A stretch of 64,000 nt of DNA from Larix kaempferi (taxonomy: Eukaryota; Streptophyta; Pinopsida; Pinales; Pinaceae): contig BSBM01000150.1 of assembly GCA_027924585.1 (NCBI GenBank), positions 16,406,501-16,470,500 on the forward strand, given 5' to 3'. Below, piece by piece: positions 24,272 to 36,083 of this stretch (positions are counted from its first letter, which is position 1; every line of letters starts with the position of its first letter). The notes under the pieces are model-generated. The model had not been told where the DNA came from. It saw nothing but the letters and a program-made list of their open reading frames with translations, and did no database searches. A program made the translations under genes and the position numbers.

Positions 24272-25935
24272 TGACGGGCTTTTTAATTGCCTTCTAATTA
24301 CTTAGAAAACAACTAAGAAGTGTATATTAATTGTCAACCCAGGGTTCGTTGAGAACTTGCAAGTTACCATGCACTGTATGTGCAAACCACAATCTCCTCT
24401 TACATTGGTTTATCTACTTGAAGTTGTAGTTCAATAACCTTACTTACAAACAATGGTATGAGCAGTTACATTTTCTTGGCAAGGAACTAGCCATCTAAAC
24501 AACTATTGAAACTAAATTGCAATGAAAGTAAATCACACGACATGAAAGTAAATGCTAAAATTAAATTCACACTCGAAAGTAAATTCTAAAACTACATTCA
24601 CACTCTGTAGAAAAGTAAATCCTAGAACTATGTCACACTTTGCGGGAAAAGTAAATTGTAATACTACGTTCACACTGTGCAAGAAAGTAAATTCTAAATT
24701 GATGTTCACAACACACTTTGACAAAAAGATAAATTGCAGAAATAAAATCCAAAAGCTATCCTTGCCAAATACAAGTTATTGTTTATGATCCAATGGAGTA
24801 AATAACATTATTGCATTAAGCTCAATGATTGTAAAATAAACATTTAAATCTCTATCTATGCATTGAAATCAAATTGCAGAAATAAAATTCACACTTCATA
24901 AGAAATCACAACTAAGCAATGAAGTACAACTACATCAACATAAAATAAATAAAATCATATTGCAAAAGAAATTATAAAACTAAGAACTAATTGAATCAAG
25001 ATGAAAGTATAGCTTTATTCCATCATCATTGGACTATTTCTCTAATAGTCATCCCATAGAATGGAGAAAGAACTCTTATTTATACATGATTTCTCCATAA
25101 CAAATAATAAATGAGGATCCAAAATATCCTCAACAAATTCCTAAAAGTTCAGATCTCAAAACTAATTCAAAACTAATCCATGATCCTTACTAACTACATG
25201 CTATTTAGAATACCTTTGAAGTCAAATTCGAATTTAGGGATAGGTGCTATAATAAAATAGTCAAAACTCATCCCAAATATCTCTTAACAACTTTTTACTT
25301 CTTAGGTCCATCATATATTTGATAGAGATCTTCAAATCTTTGTGAATAAGCCAAATATACACTCATATCCACCTCCATTTACCAACTTTAATTTAACATC
25401 ATGATTTGAGACATATAAAAATAATAGAAATAATGAATTTATAAAAATCCATTACTCCTAAAGAATATCTTTCTCCAAAGTTGGTGGTTGAAGGTAAATT
25501 TGAATTATTGACTTTTTGTAGCTTCTGTAGCTTCTATAGGAGGTTCTGCAGCTTCATGTAGAGTTTCTGTAATTCTGCAGATGCCTGTAGAGTTTCTGTA
25601 GTTCTACAGATACCTGTAGAGCTTATGTAGTTTTGTAGTAGAGTTTCTGTAGTTCTACAACAAAGGTTCCGCAACTGCTACAGAACTCCCTCAAATATGT
25701 TGTAGCTACTTCCAACAATTGATTCAATTTTCAAAGCAAATATATAGTACATTAATTCCCTCAATGTTAGTCAAAATACCAAATGAAATACTAAGACATG
25801 TAATGGCAAAATTATTTGTGCATAAAAACACGGATATGAGCCTAAGAAGGGATTAATGAATGGATATGGATGGGTAAAATGGAGTATAGATAAGGTAAAA
25901 TGATGATAAAAAGATGATAGATCCAAGGCCCGTCA
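24272..25935 (-). repeat. 3' LTR of the LARD-like element
   Basis: 1,664 bases, ending at the polypurine tract. At about 25515-25650 it carries a short tandem array of TGTAGAGTTTCTGTAGTTC-like units. Confidence 0.88.
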
Positions 25936-26164
25936 TCTCCCCCAAACTGAAAATGTTGCATGTCCTCATGCAACCTTGTGTCAACCAAGCTGAATGATGT
26001 TCCTTTTATGCATGACTGAAAATACATCATCAACAAGCCACCACTAATGTACCTGATCATCAAGAGGTAGGAAATATCATCTTTGACAATCCTCCATGCC
26101 AACTTAACATTTTCAATGCAAAAATGCAAAAAAAAAATATTTTGTAGCTAATGGACTGGCAATT

Positions 26165-26965
26165 TGCAGCTTTCACAAAAAATGTGATTTTTCTAAAAAT
26201 ATAAACTGGGTTTTTACCAAACTTTGCAGGGGTGTTAGGAATGCCATTATGCTTCTCCCAGCCAAAAATTGGAGAAACCCACATCACGGTTTTCACAAAA
26301 ATGGTTGTAGGTGACTATGCTTGATATCTCGAAAAATATAAACTGGGTTTTTACCAAACTTTGTAGGGATTTTAGGAATTCCATTATGCTTCTCCCAACC
26401 AAAAATTGGAGAAACCCACATCACGGTTTTCGAGAAAATGAGAAAACGGTTGTAGGTGTCTATGCTTGATTTCTCGAAAATTGTGCATTGGATTGAACTG
26501 AAACTTGGTGTATTTATTCTTCTTACCATAATGTTTATTGCCTCCAAATTTCAGGAAAACCCATTTCACCATTTGGGAGATATCTCCACTTCAATTTCTG
26601 TAATTTTTGATGCCATAAAATGCTCCATTGTTGTGCATGTATTTGCCAAGTGAGCAAGACTGATGTAATTGCTGCAAATAATGGCAATTCTGCAATTTTT
26701 TATGCCATAAAATGCTCCATTGTTGTGCATCATTTTCCAAGTGAACAAGACTAATGTAATTGCTGCAAATAATGGCAATTCTACAATTTTTTATGCCATA
26801 AAATGCTCCATTGTTGTGCATGCATTTGCCAAGTGAACAAGACTGATGTAATTGCTACAAATAATGGCAATTCTGCAATTTTTTATTCCATAAAATGCTC
26901 CATTGTTGTGCATGCATTTGCCAAGTGAACAAGATTGATGTAATTGCTGCAAATAATGGCAATGA
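26165..26965. repeat. Two tandem arrays in the LARD interior
   Basis: At 26165-26450 a unit of about 137 bases is present twice (ATAAACTGGGTTTTTACCAA at 26201 and 26338). At about 26594-26965 a unit of 91-92 bases is present about four times (GTAATTGCTGCAAATAATGG, third copy with one change; units start near 26661, 26752, 26844 and 26936). Confidence 0.85.
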
Positions 26966-29900
26966 CCCTCTCCTCCCCCAAACTGAAGAATTCACATGTC
27001 CTCATGTGCAAATATAGCCAGAGCACAATGTATAGTTCAATTCGCAGTCATGGAGGAATTGTAGTTGATTAAGACTTGAACTGCTTTCTCCTCTAAACAT
27101 AAAGTTCTTGAATATGTAGTCTTCAACTTGCTGATCTAAATGCATTTCTGCTGCCATAGACTGCTGTGATTTTTCAATTTTGTGCAAATGTGATGCTATA
27201 GGACAACTCACCAACCAATGTTGAAATCATGTGAAAGAGGCCAAGGAATTCATTGCAATATGAAATATAAAAACCGTGTTGGCCTTGGATGCTCATGCTC
27301 CATCGACATTTTCCATGACTTCTCAATGCAACTCACATGTTTGTTGTTGCTTCCAAGTTTTGCTCTCATATGCATCACATTTCAAAAATTTTGTTTCTTC
27401 CAGCCAAGCCTGTGTAAGTAGATGACCATATTCCAGTATCATGTTTTTGCAGTAAAAATATTTTTTCTTGTGCAAATCCCAATCTGTCAAGTGGAGTATG
27501 CAATTGCTCTATTTCATATGCCTTTGCTGCTACTTATAGAGATTGCACTCACTCAATTCTCTCCATACACAAAACTCTTATTCATATCAAACATATTCAT
27601 AGCAGAATTATATATGGCTGTAATGTCATATGTTTTGATGATTTTTAGGAAATCAATCAATAAATAACAAGGTAATTGGATCACCGAGAGATAAGCACTT
27701 ATAAATAGGACTTGAGATACAATTACCAGTTGGTTGGAGCAGTCGCCAGATTAGCTCATGCATGCCCATCTTTATGCAGCTTTTGGGAAAATTTCCAGTG
27801 TAAGTAATTTATTTCTTCTATAGCATTCCAAGGCTGCCTTGTTATGTTAAATGCTTCCCCAACCTGAAGACAAGGAATGTCCTCGTGCTGATTTAGAAAA
27901 CAAATAGAAGTTGGCACTGCAATCTCAACCAAAATCTAACTTCAATCACAAGTAGTGAAAAAAAATGGATGGTTGTAGGTGATTTCTCAAATTCTGAAAC
28001 CAATCTTCTTGCTGCATTGAATATGGTCGTAGTTGGAATGCTTTATTCATAACTGTAAAACATTTTTCATTGATAGCTTGACCACATTCTTCAAATTCGA
28101 CAATTGAAACAACACGAGATTTCTTTCATACTTTTCAATTTCTTGAAATGTGAATACAATGCCTGTTGTAAAAGTTCAGAAAATGTATCTGCAACTAAAG
28201 CACAACCAAATTTTCATCCATTCTTAATGCAAAAAATTGCAGTTTCCAATAGTGAAGGAAAATGTGGAGCAACCAATCACCAACTAGTTTCAAGAACACA
28301 TGAAATCACATCCAATGACCCGTTCTCACAAGGCATGATATCTTGGCACTGTGGCAGATTTAAAATCATGGATTTTTTATTTATTTTTAAAACCAAATGA
28401 GTGCTGCCATATGTATGATTCAGGGTCATTTATAACAGCAACATAGTTCTTGAACATACTATGGAGGTCACAAGCAGGCTGCAAATGGTTTTTCATGTAC
28501 TATTGATAATCAATAACATTGGCTAGATGTTCTATAGCAACCTGTATACGTTATGTAGCAACATGTATATGTTCTGTATCATATGTTCTTGTGACTATAA
28601 TGCTCATCATTATGTTGGAAATATATCAGTGAACCATATGAATGAATCTCATCCCTTTGTATTTCCTTTTGTTGCATACCATATCTTGGAATTGGTTCTA
28701 GAACAATTTATTTTTCTGTAGGTTCTTGTAGCCAACCTATTCCCTTTTTCCTGTAGTGTCCTTGGCTTTTAGATGAGCTTCTCCCTTTTTCTATTGTTGG
28801 TTCTTGTGTGACAATAGTAAGTTTCTTCTTCCAACAATTTATTTGGCTTGTGCATCAGATGTTATTTTCTTCTCACTGCTGGTTCTTGCGTGGCATCAGC
28901 AAGACTTCCTATTGTTGGTTCTTGCGTGACAACAATAGGGATTATGTAACAACATCATTTTATGCTTAGGTGTTAGGAGATGTCGTAGTGAACTTAGCTA
29001 CGGAAGTAAATATGAAGTAATTTTTAAATGGAAGGATGAAGGTTTGGGTTGAGAAAGGATGGTAGAGGATGGCAAAGGATGATGATGAGTACTATAAGGG
29101 TAATGGTGTGTTCACGGTAGGTAATGGTGTGCCCCTTCCCCCAAACTAAAAGCTTATACTACCCTTAGAAATATAGGAGGAAGTAGTGATAAAGGCTCAA
29201 GCGATTTTCCAAATATAGATCGATAGCATTCAATGAACTTGACTAACAATAAAGAAAATAAGCATACATGTACCTACCTATGAATATCATGAAATGTGCA
29301 GCAGCATCCTGAGAAGCATGAGATCTGATGTGGTCCACAATGGTGTAGAAACTTGCAAGAAAGAGCAATGTGGAATCCGGAGCTCGTAGCATGATGAATT
29401 GCAACTTGGATTTGGAGCTAAAAAATGATCTTCTGATGTAGTAGAAAATCTTGGAAACTTTATTTAAAGAGCATGCTGGAATACTTTATTTCTCACTTAT
29501 TTGCAAACCTTGTCCACCAACAAGCTGGTTTTCAGACAAGATCTGTCTGACTGTGCCCAGATGGTTTTCACAATTAGAAAAATTTTATTCCCAAGGGATG
29601 CCTGCCAACAAGCTGGTTTTCAAGCATTCCAAGGTCTGATGGCACCTGAAATAGGTTTTCACCATCAAATTTTATTTGGAAATGGGGTAGGGAGGTGAGG
29701 GAGCTTGACATTGTACATGAGCCAAGCTGCTTTATTGTGTGGGTTAGGGATGGATGGAGTAGAAAGTCATGGGAGTAATGGAATGGTGGAGGATGAAGTC
29801 AATATGATGATAGTGATAATATAAATGATGTTCATGAGAAAAGATTATCAACCACATAAGGAAATGAACGATTTATTAACTTCAGTGGACATGCATATCA

Positions 29901-31929
29901 AAATGGGAAAATGAAATACATAAGCATACCATGGCGCTAGTGAATGAGCATGACGAATCGTATGTCTTTCGAAAGGATTCTTTATAGAAATCAGGGATGT
30001 GGCAATGGGAATGTGGGAATGGCACTTGACCTCTAGAACATTGGTCTTAATATTCTTCATATGTCTCATTCTGGATCCATCTACCATCTTTGATAAAAAG
30101 TCTTCTCGTTGTTGTCTTTCGATGAGACACTACTAGATTAGGCTTCTAGGAACTTGAGCTTCAAAATTAGAACATATCATGCTAATGAATCTTCATTGTT
30201 GTATTTCTGGAGAGAATTCCCATTAGCATTAAATTTGGTCTTCACGAATCACTCATGCATAGATTAACCTTCTTTAATCTTCCAAGGACTTGCAAAAAAA
30301 TTGGTACTTACCTGCAATAAAATGTGAGCTCATGGAAGAAGAGAGGTGATCAGTTCCTCTTAATCCCAAACATATGCAATATAAATGCTACAATTTCTTG
30401 TACAACAAATTCAAGGAAGATAAAACAAACACAAATTCACTTTTTACCTGTTGGAAAGCAATGGCCAGCCTAGACAACCCAACGGTATTTTGTTAATAAC
30501 TTTTTCGTTTCACAACCGATTTGAGTGATTCCAAAGCCAAATGAAATTGAATTCATAGGGATAACTCCAATAGAAATATGTTTTGAAAATGCATTAATTT
30601 TTTTATTCCAAATATGCTAAAGAACGTCATGAGAGACATGTTGGTTTTCAATTTCCAGCCTAGACCAATAGTCAGTGATTTGAGCATAAATTTTTCCGTT
30701 TAATGACAGAATGAATCGATTCAAATTGGATATTAAATTAGGTTCCCATATGTACCCCCAATAGAAACAGTTTTTTAATTAAATAAGAATTGATGGGTCG
30801 AATATTCTTAAGTATAGCCAATGAGACAAAGTTCCGGGAGTGCTGATTTAGGATAGGCAGTTAGTATTTTGGGCACACATTCCTCGTATGATGTCAGATT
30901 TGAGTGATTCAAATTGCATTGTAAACTAGATTCATAGGAGAATATTCCTTAGAAACAGGTTTAGAAAATTCATCCATTTAGGCACCCAAAAATTGACTGT
31001 CCCAACTGTGTTCTTGAGCTGTCTACCCGACACCCAGTCAGTATTTTGACCATATCTTTTCCGTTTGAAACCCAAATTGAAAAATTCAAATTGAGTTAGA
31101 AACTAGATTCCAAGGGATACTTTTTATAGAAACAGGTTTTAAAAATGTGTCCATATGGTCTCTCAAAAGTTGACTATCCCGACTGTGTTTTCAATAAGTC
31201 CAACATGCCAAAATGCCCAAATAGCCAATTTTTCACTAAAATGATGATTTAGATGGAAGTGAATGTTTTTAGGGATATAATTTCAATGTAATACATCCAA
31301 ATAACAAATAAAATCAACAATACAAACCCTGAGTTGAACTACACATATGTTTTTGAAGGTTCCACAGTTGAGCTACGGATCCTCAAAAATTGAAAAATTT
31401 GCAAGATATGAATAAATGGCTATATTCAAATTTCAAAAATTGTATTTTAGTGCTAAATGATGTATTTTTATGAATTGAATAACATATTACATACCCCTTT
31501 TGAAATTTTTGAGTCTTGTGTACTCTTTCTTCAATGACTTCCCCTCAAATCCTCTTGAATCCTTCAATAAAATCTTCATTCACCAAGCCTCATTCCTCTT
31601 TCCAAGATTTCTGCAAAAGACAAATTAGTAATATGTGTGGCTCTTATTGCACCACATAATCATCATCTTGAATATTTGATTTTATTCATGAAAATAGAAG
31701 GCATAAACAAATCTACTGCTATTGCATAAATTATTAACATGGTTCAGATTTGCAGAGACTTGCGATAGACTATTACACTATAGCAATGCTACAGTGAGGT
31801 CGCATTTACATCTTATTTGTCTCCACTCCTCCATCCTTCAAAAAAACATATGCATGTATAATGAAAAAACAAATAGCTCACTACCAAAAGAAAATTTACT
31901 CAAGCAAAAAAAGACAGTGGTTGTGGTAA
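26966..31929. other. LARD interior without coding sequence
   Basis: Only short frames are present on either strand and none shows a retroelement motif. Short phrases such as GTTGGTTCTTGCGTGACA recur between about 28790 and 28935. Confidence 0.7.
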
Positions 31930-31948
31930 CTCCCTGGCAATGGCGCCA
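31930..31948 (-). other. Primer-binding site of the LARD-like element
   Basis: TGGCGCCATTGCCAGGGAG on the - strand starts three bases inside the 5' LTR end. The TGGCGCC(A/G)TTGCC core is the same type as the site of element R and is well known in plant Ty3/gypsy elements. Confidence 0.85.
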
Positions 31949-31951
31949 AAA

Positions 31952-33625
31952 TGACGGGCTTTTTAATTGCCTTCTAATTACTTAGAAAACAACTAAGAAG
32001 TGTACATTAATTGTCAACCCAGGGTTCGTTGAGAACTTGCGAATTACCATGCACTGTATGTGCAAACCACAATCTCCTCTTACATTGGTTTATCTACTTG
32101 AAATTGTAGTTCAATAACCTTACTTACAAACAATGGTATGAGTAGTTACATTGTCTTGGCAAGGAACTAGTCATCTAAACAACTATTGAAACTAAATTGC
32201 AATGAAAGTAAATCACACAACATGAAAGTAAATGCTAAAATTAAATTCATACTTGAAAGTAAATTCTAAAACTACATTCACACTCTGTAGAAAAGTAAAT
32301 CCTAGAACTATGTCACACTTTGCAGGAAAAGTAAATTGTAATACTACGTTCACACTGTGCAAGAAAGTAAATTCTAAATCGATGTTCACAACACACTTTG
32401 ACAGAAAGGTAAATTGCAGAAATAAAATCTAAAAGCTATCCTTGCCAAATACAAGTTACTGTTTATGATCCAATGGAGTAAATAACATTATTGCATTAAG
32501 CTCAATGATTGTAAAATAAACATTTAAATCTCTATTTATGCATTGAGATCAAATTGCAAAAATAAAATTCACACTTCATAAGAAATCACAACTAAGCAAT
32601 GAAGTACAACTACATCAACATAAAATAAATAAAATCATATTGCAAAAGAAATTATAAAACTAAGAAGTAATTGAATCAAAATGAAAGTATAGCTTTATTC
32701 CATCATCATTTGGATTATTTCTCTAATAGTCCTCCCATAGAATGGAGAAAGAACTCTTATTTATACATGATTTCTCCATAACAAATAATAAATAAGGATC
32801 CAAAATATCCTCAACAAATTCCTAAAAGTTTGGATCTCAAAACTAATTCAAAACTAATCCAAGATCCTTACTAATTACATCCTACTTAGAATACCTTTGA
32901 AGTCAAATTCGAATTTAGGAATAGAGGCTATAATAAAATAGTCAAAACTCATCCCAAATATCTCTTAACAACTTTTGACTTCTTAGGTCCATCATATATT
33001 TGATAGAGATCTTCAAATCTTTGTGAATAAGCCAAATGTGCACTCATATCCACCTCCATTTACCAACTTTAATTTAACATAATGATTTGAGACATATAAA
33101 AAGAATAGAAATAATGAATTTATAAAAATCCATTACTCCTAATGAATATCTTTCTCCAAAGTTGGTGGTTGAAGGTAAATTTGAATTATTGACTTTTTGT
33201 AGCTTCCGTAGCTTCTATAGGAGTTTCTGCAGGTTCATGTAGAGTTTTCGCAGCTTCATGTAGAGTTTCTATAATTCTGCAGATGCCTGTAGAGTTTTCG
33301 TAGTTCTACAGATACCTGTAGAGTTTCTGTAGTTCTGCAATAGAGTTTCTGTAGTTCTACAACAAAGGTTCCGCAACTGCTACAGAACTCCCTCAAATAT
33401 GTTGTAGCTGCTTCCAACAATTGATTCAATTTTCAAAGCAAATACATAGTACAATAATTCTCTCAATGTTAGTCAAAATATCAAATGAAATACTAAGACA
33501 TGTAATGAAAAAATTACTTGAGCATAAAAACTCGGATATGAGCGTAAGAAGGGATTAATGCATGGATATGATGGGTAAAATGGACTATAGATAAGGCAAA
33601 ATGATGATAAATCCAAGGCCCTTCA
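31952..33625 (-). repeat. 5' LTR of the LARD-like element
   Basis: 1,674 bases, TGACGGGC to CCCTTCA, matching 24272-25935. The same TGTAGAGTTTCTGTAGTTC-type array is at about 33195-33375, slightly longer than in the other LTR. Confidence 0.88.
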
Positions 33626-33988
33626 ATAGATTGTTCAATGTCTTTGTTGAATGATACTGTACTGTTGTAGAAAACAAAGTGCTAACACCCAAAAAGTTCT
33701 CACTACCTCATCTACCCCATTACATGACTCATTTGTCCATATTTCTTACCATATTTGCCTTCAAAACCTTAAAATCCCATTAAAAAGCCTCCAAAAGGCT
33801 AAAGAACCCCTTTTTCCCCCAAAATTATCCAAACTTCCTCCAAAATAACAAAAACTCTCTAAAAAGGGAATAAAAAATATTAAAAAAAGAGGAAAAAGAG
33901 AAAAAAAAAAGGAGGAAAAAACCCTATACAACTGACCTAAACCATATGGTTCCCAAAACCATGGGCCAACACTCCACCACTAAAAACC

Positions 33989-33995
33989 TATAAAT
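33989..33995 (+). promoter_or_regulatory. TATA box of the Tat-like 5' LTR
   Basis: TATAAAT in the context ACCTATAAATGGG, kept in the 3' LTR as TATAAATAGG (51681). Confidence 0.65.
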
Positions 33996-34337
33996 GGGTG
34001 ATGGAGACCCTTCATTTCATATCCACAGTCAAATACACCCTTACTCTGCCAAAATCACTCTTGAAACCCTAGCTCACCCTTGAGCTACTTTCACCCTTGA
34101 GTGCCCCTTTTGGCCCATTTCCAACCCTTTGGAGAAAGAGAAGGAGCAAAGCTGGAGTTTGGAGCAACCCTCTTGGACTATTGCAAGAACTTCACCAACC
34201 TCTACACCTGAGGTAAAATTTTAATACAAAAAAGAAAGATCTTCACCATATTTCCATGTTTTGTTATGTTTATTAATGCTCGTGCTAGTTTAGTATTCGT
34301 ATTGTTTTCTTACTTTAATTTACTATTTATTGAACTG

Positions 34338-34365
34338 CTACTAAGGAGTCATTTCTCCTTAGTAG
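34338..34365 (+). promoter_or_regulatory. Conserved LTR hairpin (possible RNA signal)
   Basis: Arms CTACTAAGGAG and CTCCTTAGTAG pair perfectly around a six-base loop. The 3' LTR keeps both arms (52030-52057) and changes only the loop (TCATTT to TCCTTT). The position near the LTR end suggests a role in the transcript such as 3' end formation or packaging; this is speculation. Confidence 0.6.
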
Positions 34366-34409
34366 GTGCTCATTTGCACAAGCTAGGGTGAAAATCCTAG
34401 CTACAGTTT

Positions 34410-34426
34410 TGGCGACTCCCCTTGGG
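34410..34426 (+). other. Primer-binding site of the Tat-like element
   Basis: TGGCGACTCCCCTTGGG starts four bases after the LTR. From memory it resembles the tRNA-Arg-type sites of Ogre/Tat elements; the tRNA was not checked. Confidence 0.75.
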
Positions 34427-34489
34427 TTCCTTTGAATTTCAGGCTATCATTTTTAAAGTTTTAAATAGTTGGAATTTTCTGCAATATTT

Positions 34490-35100
34490 TTCTGTTCAGC
34501 TGTCCCTTTCGGCTGTCGTAAACCGCATATTTTACCCCCTGTAGTTGCGTTCCGACCATGTCTTTCAGGCATTTACCTGCGATCCGACCGCGGCTCTCAG
34601 ACTGTTTCCGGTGACCTGCCAGCCGTTTTCAGTCTGTTACCTGCGATCCGACCACGGCTATTAGCTTGTTCGGGGCGATCTGACTGCCGCTGTTAACCCT
34701 TTTTCTGCGACTTGCTTGTGGCTTTCAGCCATTTTTCTGCAACCCGCCTGCGCCTGTCGGCCTTTTTCCCGTGTCCCGACTGCGGCTTTAAGCCATTTTT
34801 CTGCAACCCGCTTGCGCCTGTCGGCCTTTTTCCCGCGTCCCGACTACGGCTTTCAGCCATTTTCCTGCAACCCACCTGCGGCTTTCGACCTGTTTCAAGC
34901 GGCCCGACTGCATCTTTCGGCCAAAATCCCACAACCTGTTCGTGACTGTTGAGCTGTTTCCCGCAGTCTGACCGCCCAGATTTGCCACAGACCCACGGAC
35001 TGTTTTCTGCACTTTTTTTCCTGTTTTGAACCCAGCACTTTGCTGCATTATTTTCTGTACCTGCACAGCCATCTGTCCTACCTGCAGCCATACTTCCCTA
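34490..35100. repeat. GC-rich minisatellite in the Tat-like leader
   Basis: Degenerate units of about 32 bases, paired into 64-base units (CGCCTGTCGGCCTTTTTCCCG at 34751 and 34815), built from phrases such as CCCGACTGCGGCTTT and TTTTTCTGCAACCCGC. Frames on both strands here are by-products of the repeat. The remaining leader to 36083 holds no gene I can support. Confidence 0.75.
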
Positions 35101-36083
35101 CAACCTTTTTTGCAATTTTATTTCTGTTCCATTTACAGAATATTTTTTAAAATTTCCGCATTTTAATTGAAAAGAGAAAATTTTGCATTTCAAATTTTAA
35201 ATTCTGTATTGTTAGTTAGCAAGTTGCCCACCCTAGTGGCACTTTTACTTGGGTTCATCATCATCTCACACGCACACACTCTGTCACCTAATTCAAGTGA
35301 GCCCTAAAAACTACTTAACACAACCAACATTTTAACCCCACTTGGGGAACACATAAGAATTTTTGTAGTTAGGTAGGATCGGGGGGATAAGCATCCAAAA
35401 CACCCCTCGGTTGCTTACATTTGAGACATAGTTGTTGTCCATTAGGGAACCAAAATCCCCTAGTATTTTTTGGCACAGTCACAACCAGTTTATCAGAGGG
35501 CCTCTCCCCTAGGAGGGTTGAAGTCGCCAGACTGGTTCTGGAGGCCTGAGTGGAATACCGCAATCCATTCAGTAACCGAAGGCTACCTTTTGCAGTTCTC
35601 GAGGTATCCTTGTATGGAGATACTGCGGTGATATAACCAAATGGTAGATTCACCTTTTCTGAACGTGTCATGAATGGGGTATCTTAGTTTCCTTTCTTCT
35701 AGGATTGACTACCGAGTGTCCCTCCCGGTAGGGGGATATCTTTAGCCACTTGGCTCTACTATCCATATTGTCTGACTTGGATTTCATCACCTTGCAGAGG
35801 ATATGTCTCGTTGAGTTAGAATACTATTTAGCTAGGTGTTTGCATGCTCCCTTACCTCCTTTTGGTCTAGTGAGTCCACTATTTTTATTTTTTAGGAAAC
35901 CTGCTGCTTGTTGGTATTCTGACCATTTCTGTTGATACTCCACTTATTGTAGCATAGCTGTTACAGTAGGTGTTTTGAGTTGGTTGTTGGCCTGAGTGCC
36001 ATATTTTTTGAGCTCTCCTTCTGCACACTCAGTTGCATTAGGGTTTTTGAGCTGTTTTTTCACTCAACACAACCCCCAAATAT

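Larger units (their letters stand above)
24272..33625 (-). mobile_element. Non-coding LTR retrotransposon (LARD-like), 9.35 kb
   Basis: The two LTRs, 24272-25935 and 31952-33625, are similar over their full length with a few differences per 100 bases. The left LTR begins TGACGGGC and ends GCCCGTCA, a perfect terminal inversion; the right ends in CCCTTCA. Flanks ATAGG (24267-24271) and ATAGA (33626-33630) are a 4-of-5 target duplication. On the - strand the primer-binding site TGGCGCCATTGCCAGGGAG (31948-31930) follows the 5' LTR after three bases, and a polypurine tract (TTTGGGGGAGA, 25946-25936) precedes the 3' LTR. The 6-kb interior has no gag, protease, RT or integrase remnant, so it depended on other elements for movement. 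Confidence 0.9.
33680..34405 (+). repeat. 5' LTR of the Tat-like element
   Basis: 726 bases. A TATA box (TATAAAT, 33989-33995) marks the likely promoter. An 11-bp perfect hairpin lies at 34338-34365. The 3' LTR has 27 extra bases from a small tandem duplication of the CCTCCAAAAGGC region. Confidence 0.92.

Noticed and set aside
24272-33625. Treating 24272 and 31952 repeats as two solo LTRs
   Set aside because: A primer-binding site and a polypurine tract lie directly inside the two LTRs, and the outer flanks match at 4 of 5 bases, so it is one whole element.
34469-35091. Several overlapping ORFs on both strands
   Set aside because: All are by-products of the GC-rich minisatellite, which has few stop codons.
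35369-35671. 100-codon - strand ORF in the Tat-like leader
   Set aside because: No recognisable domain and isolated in the untranslated leader; not supported as a gene.
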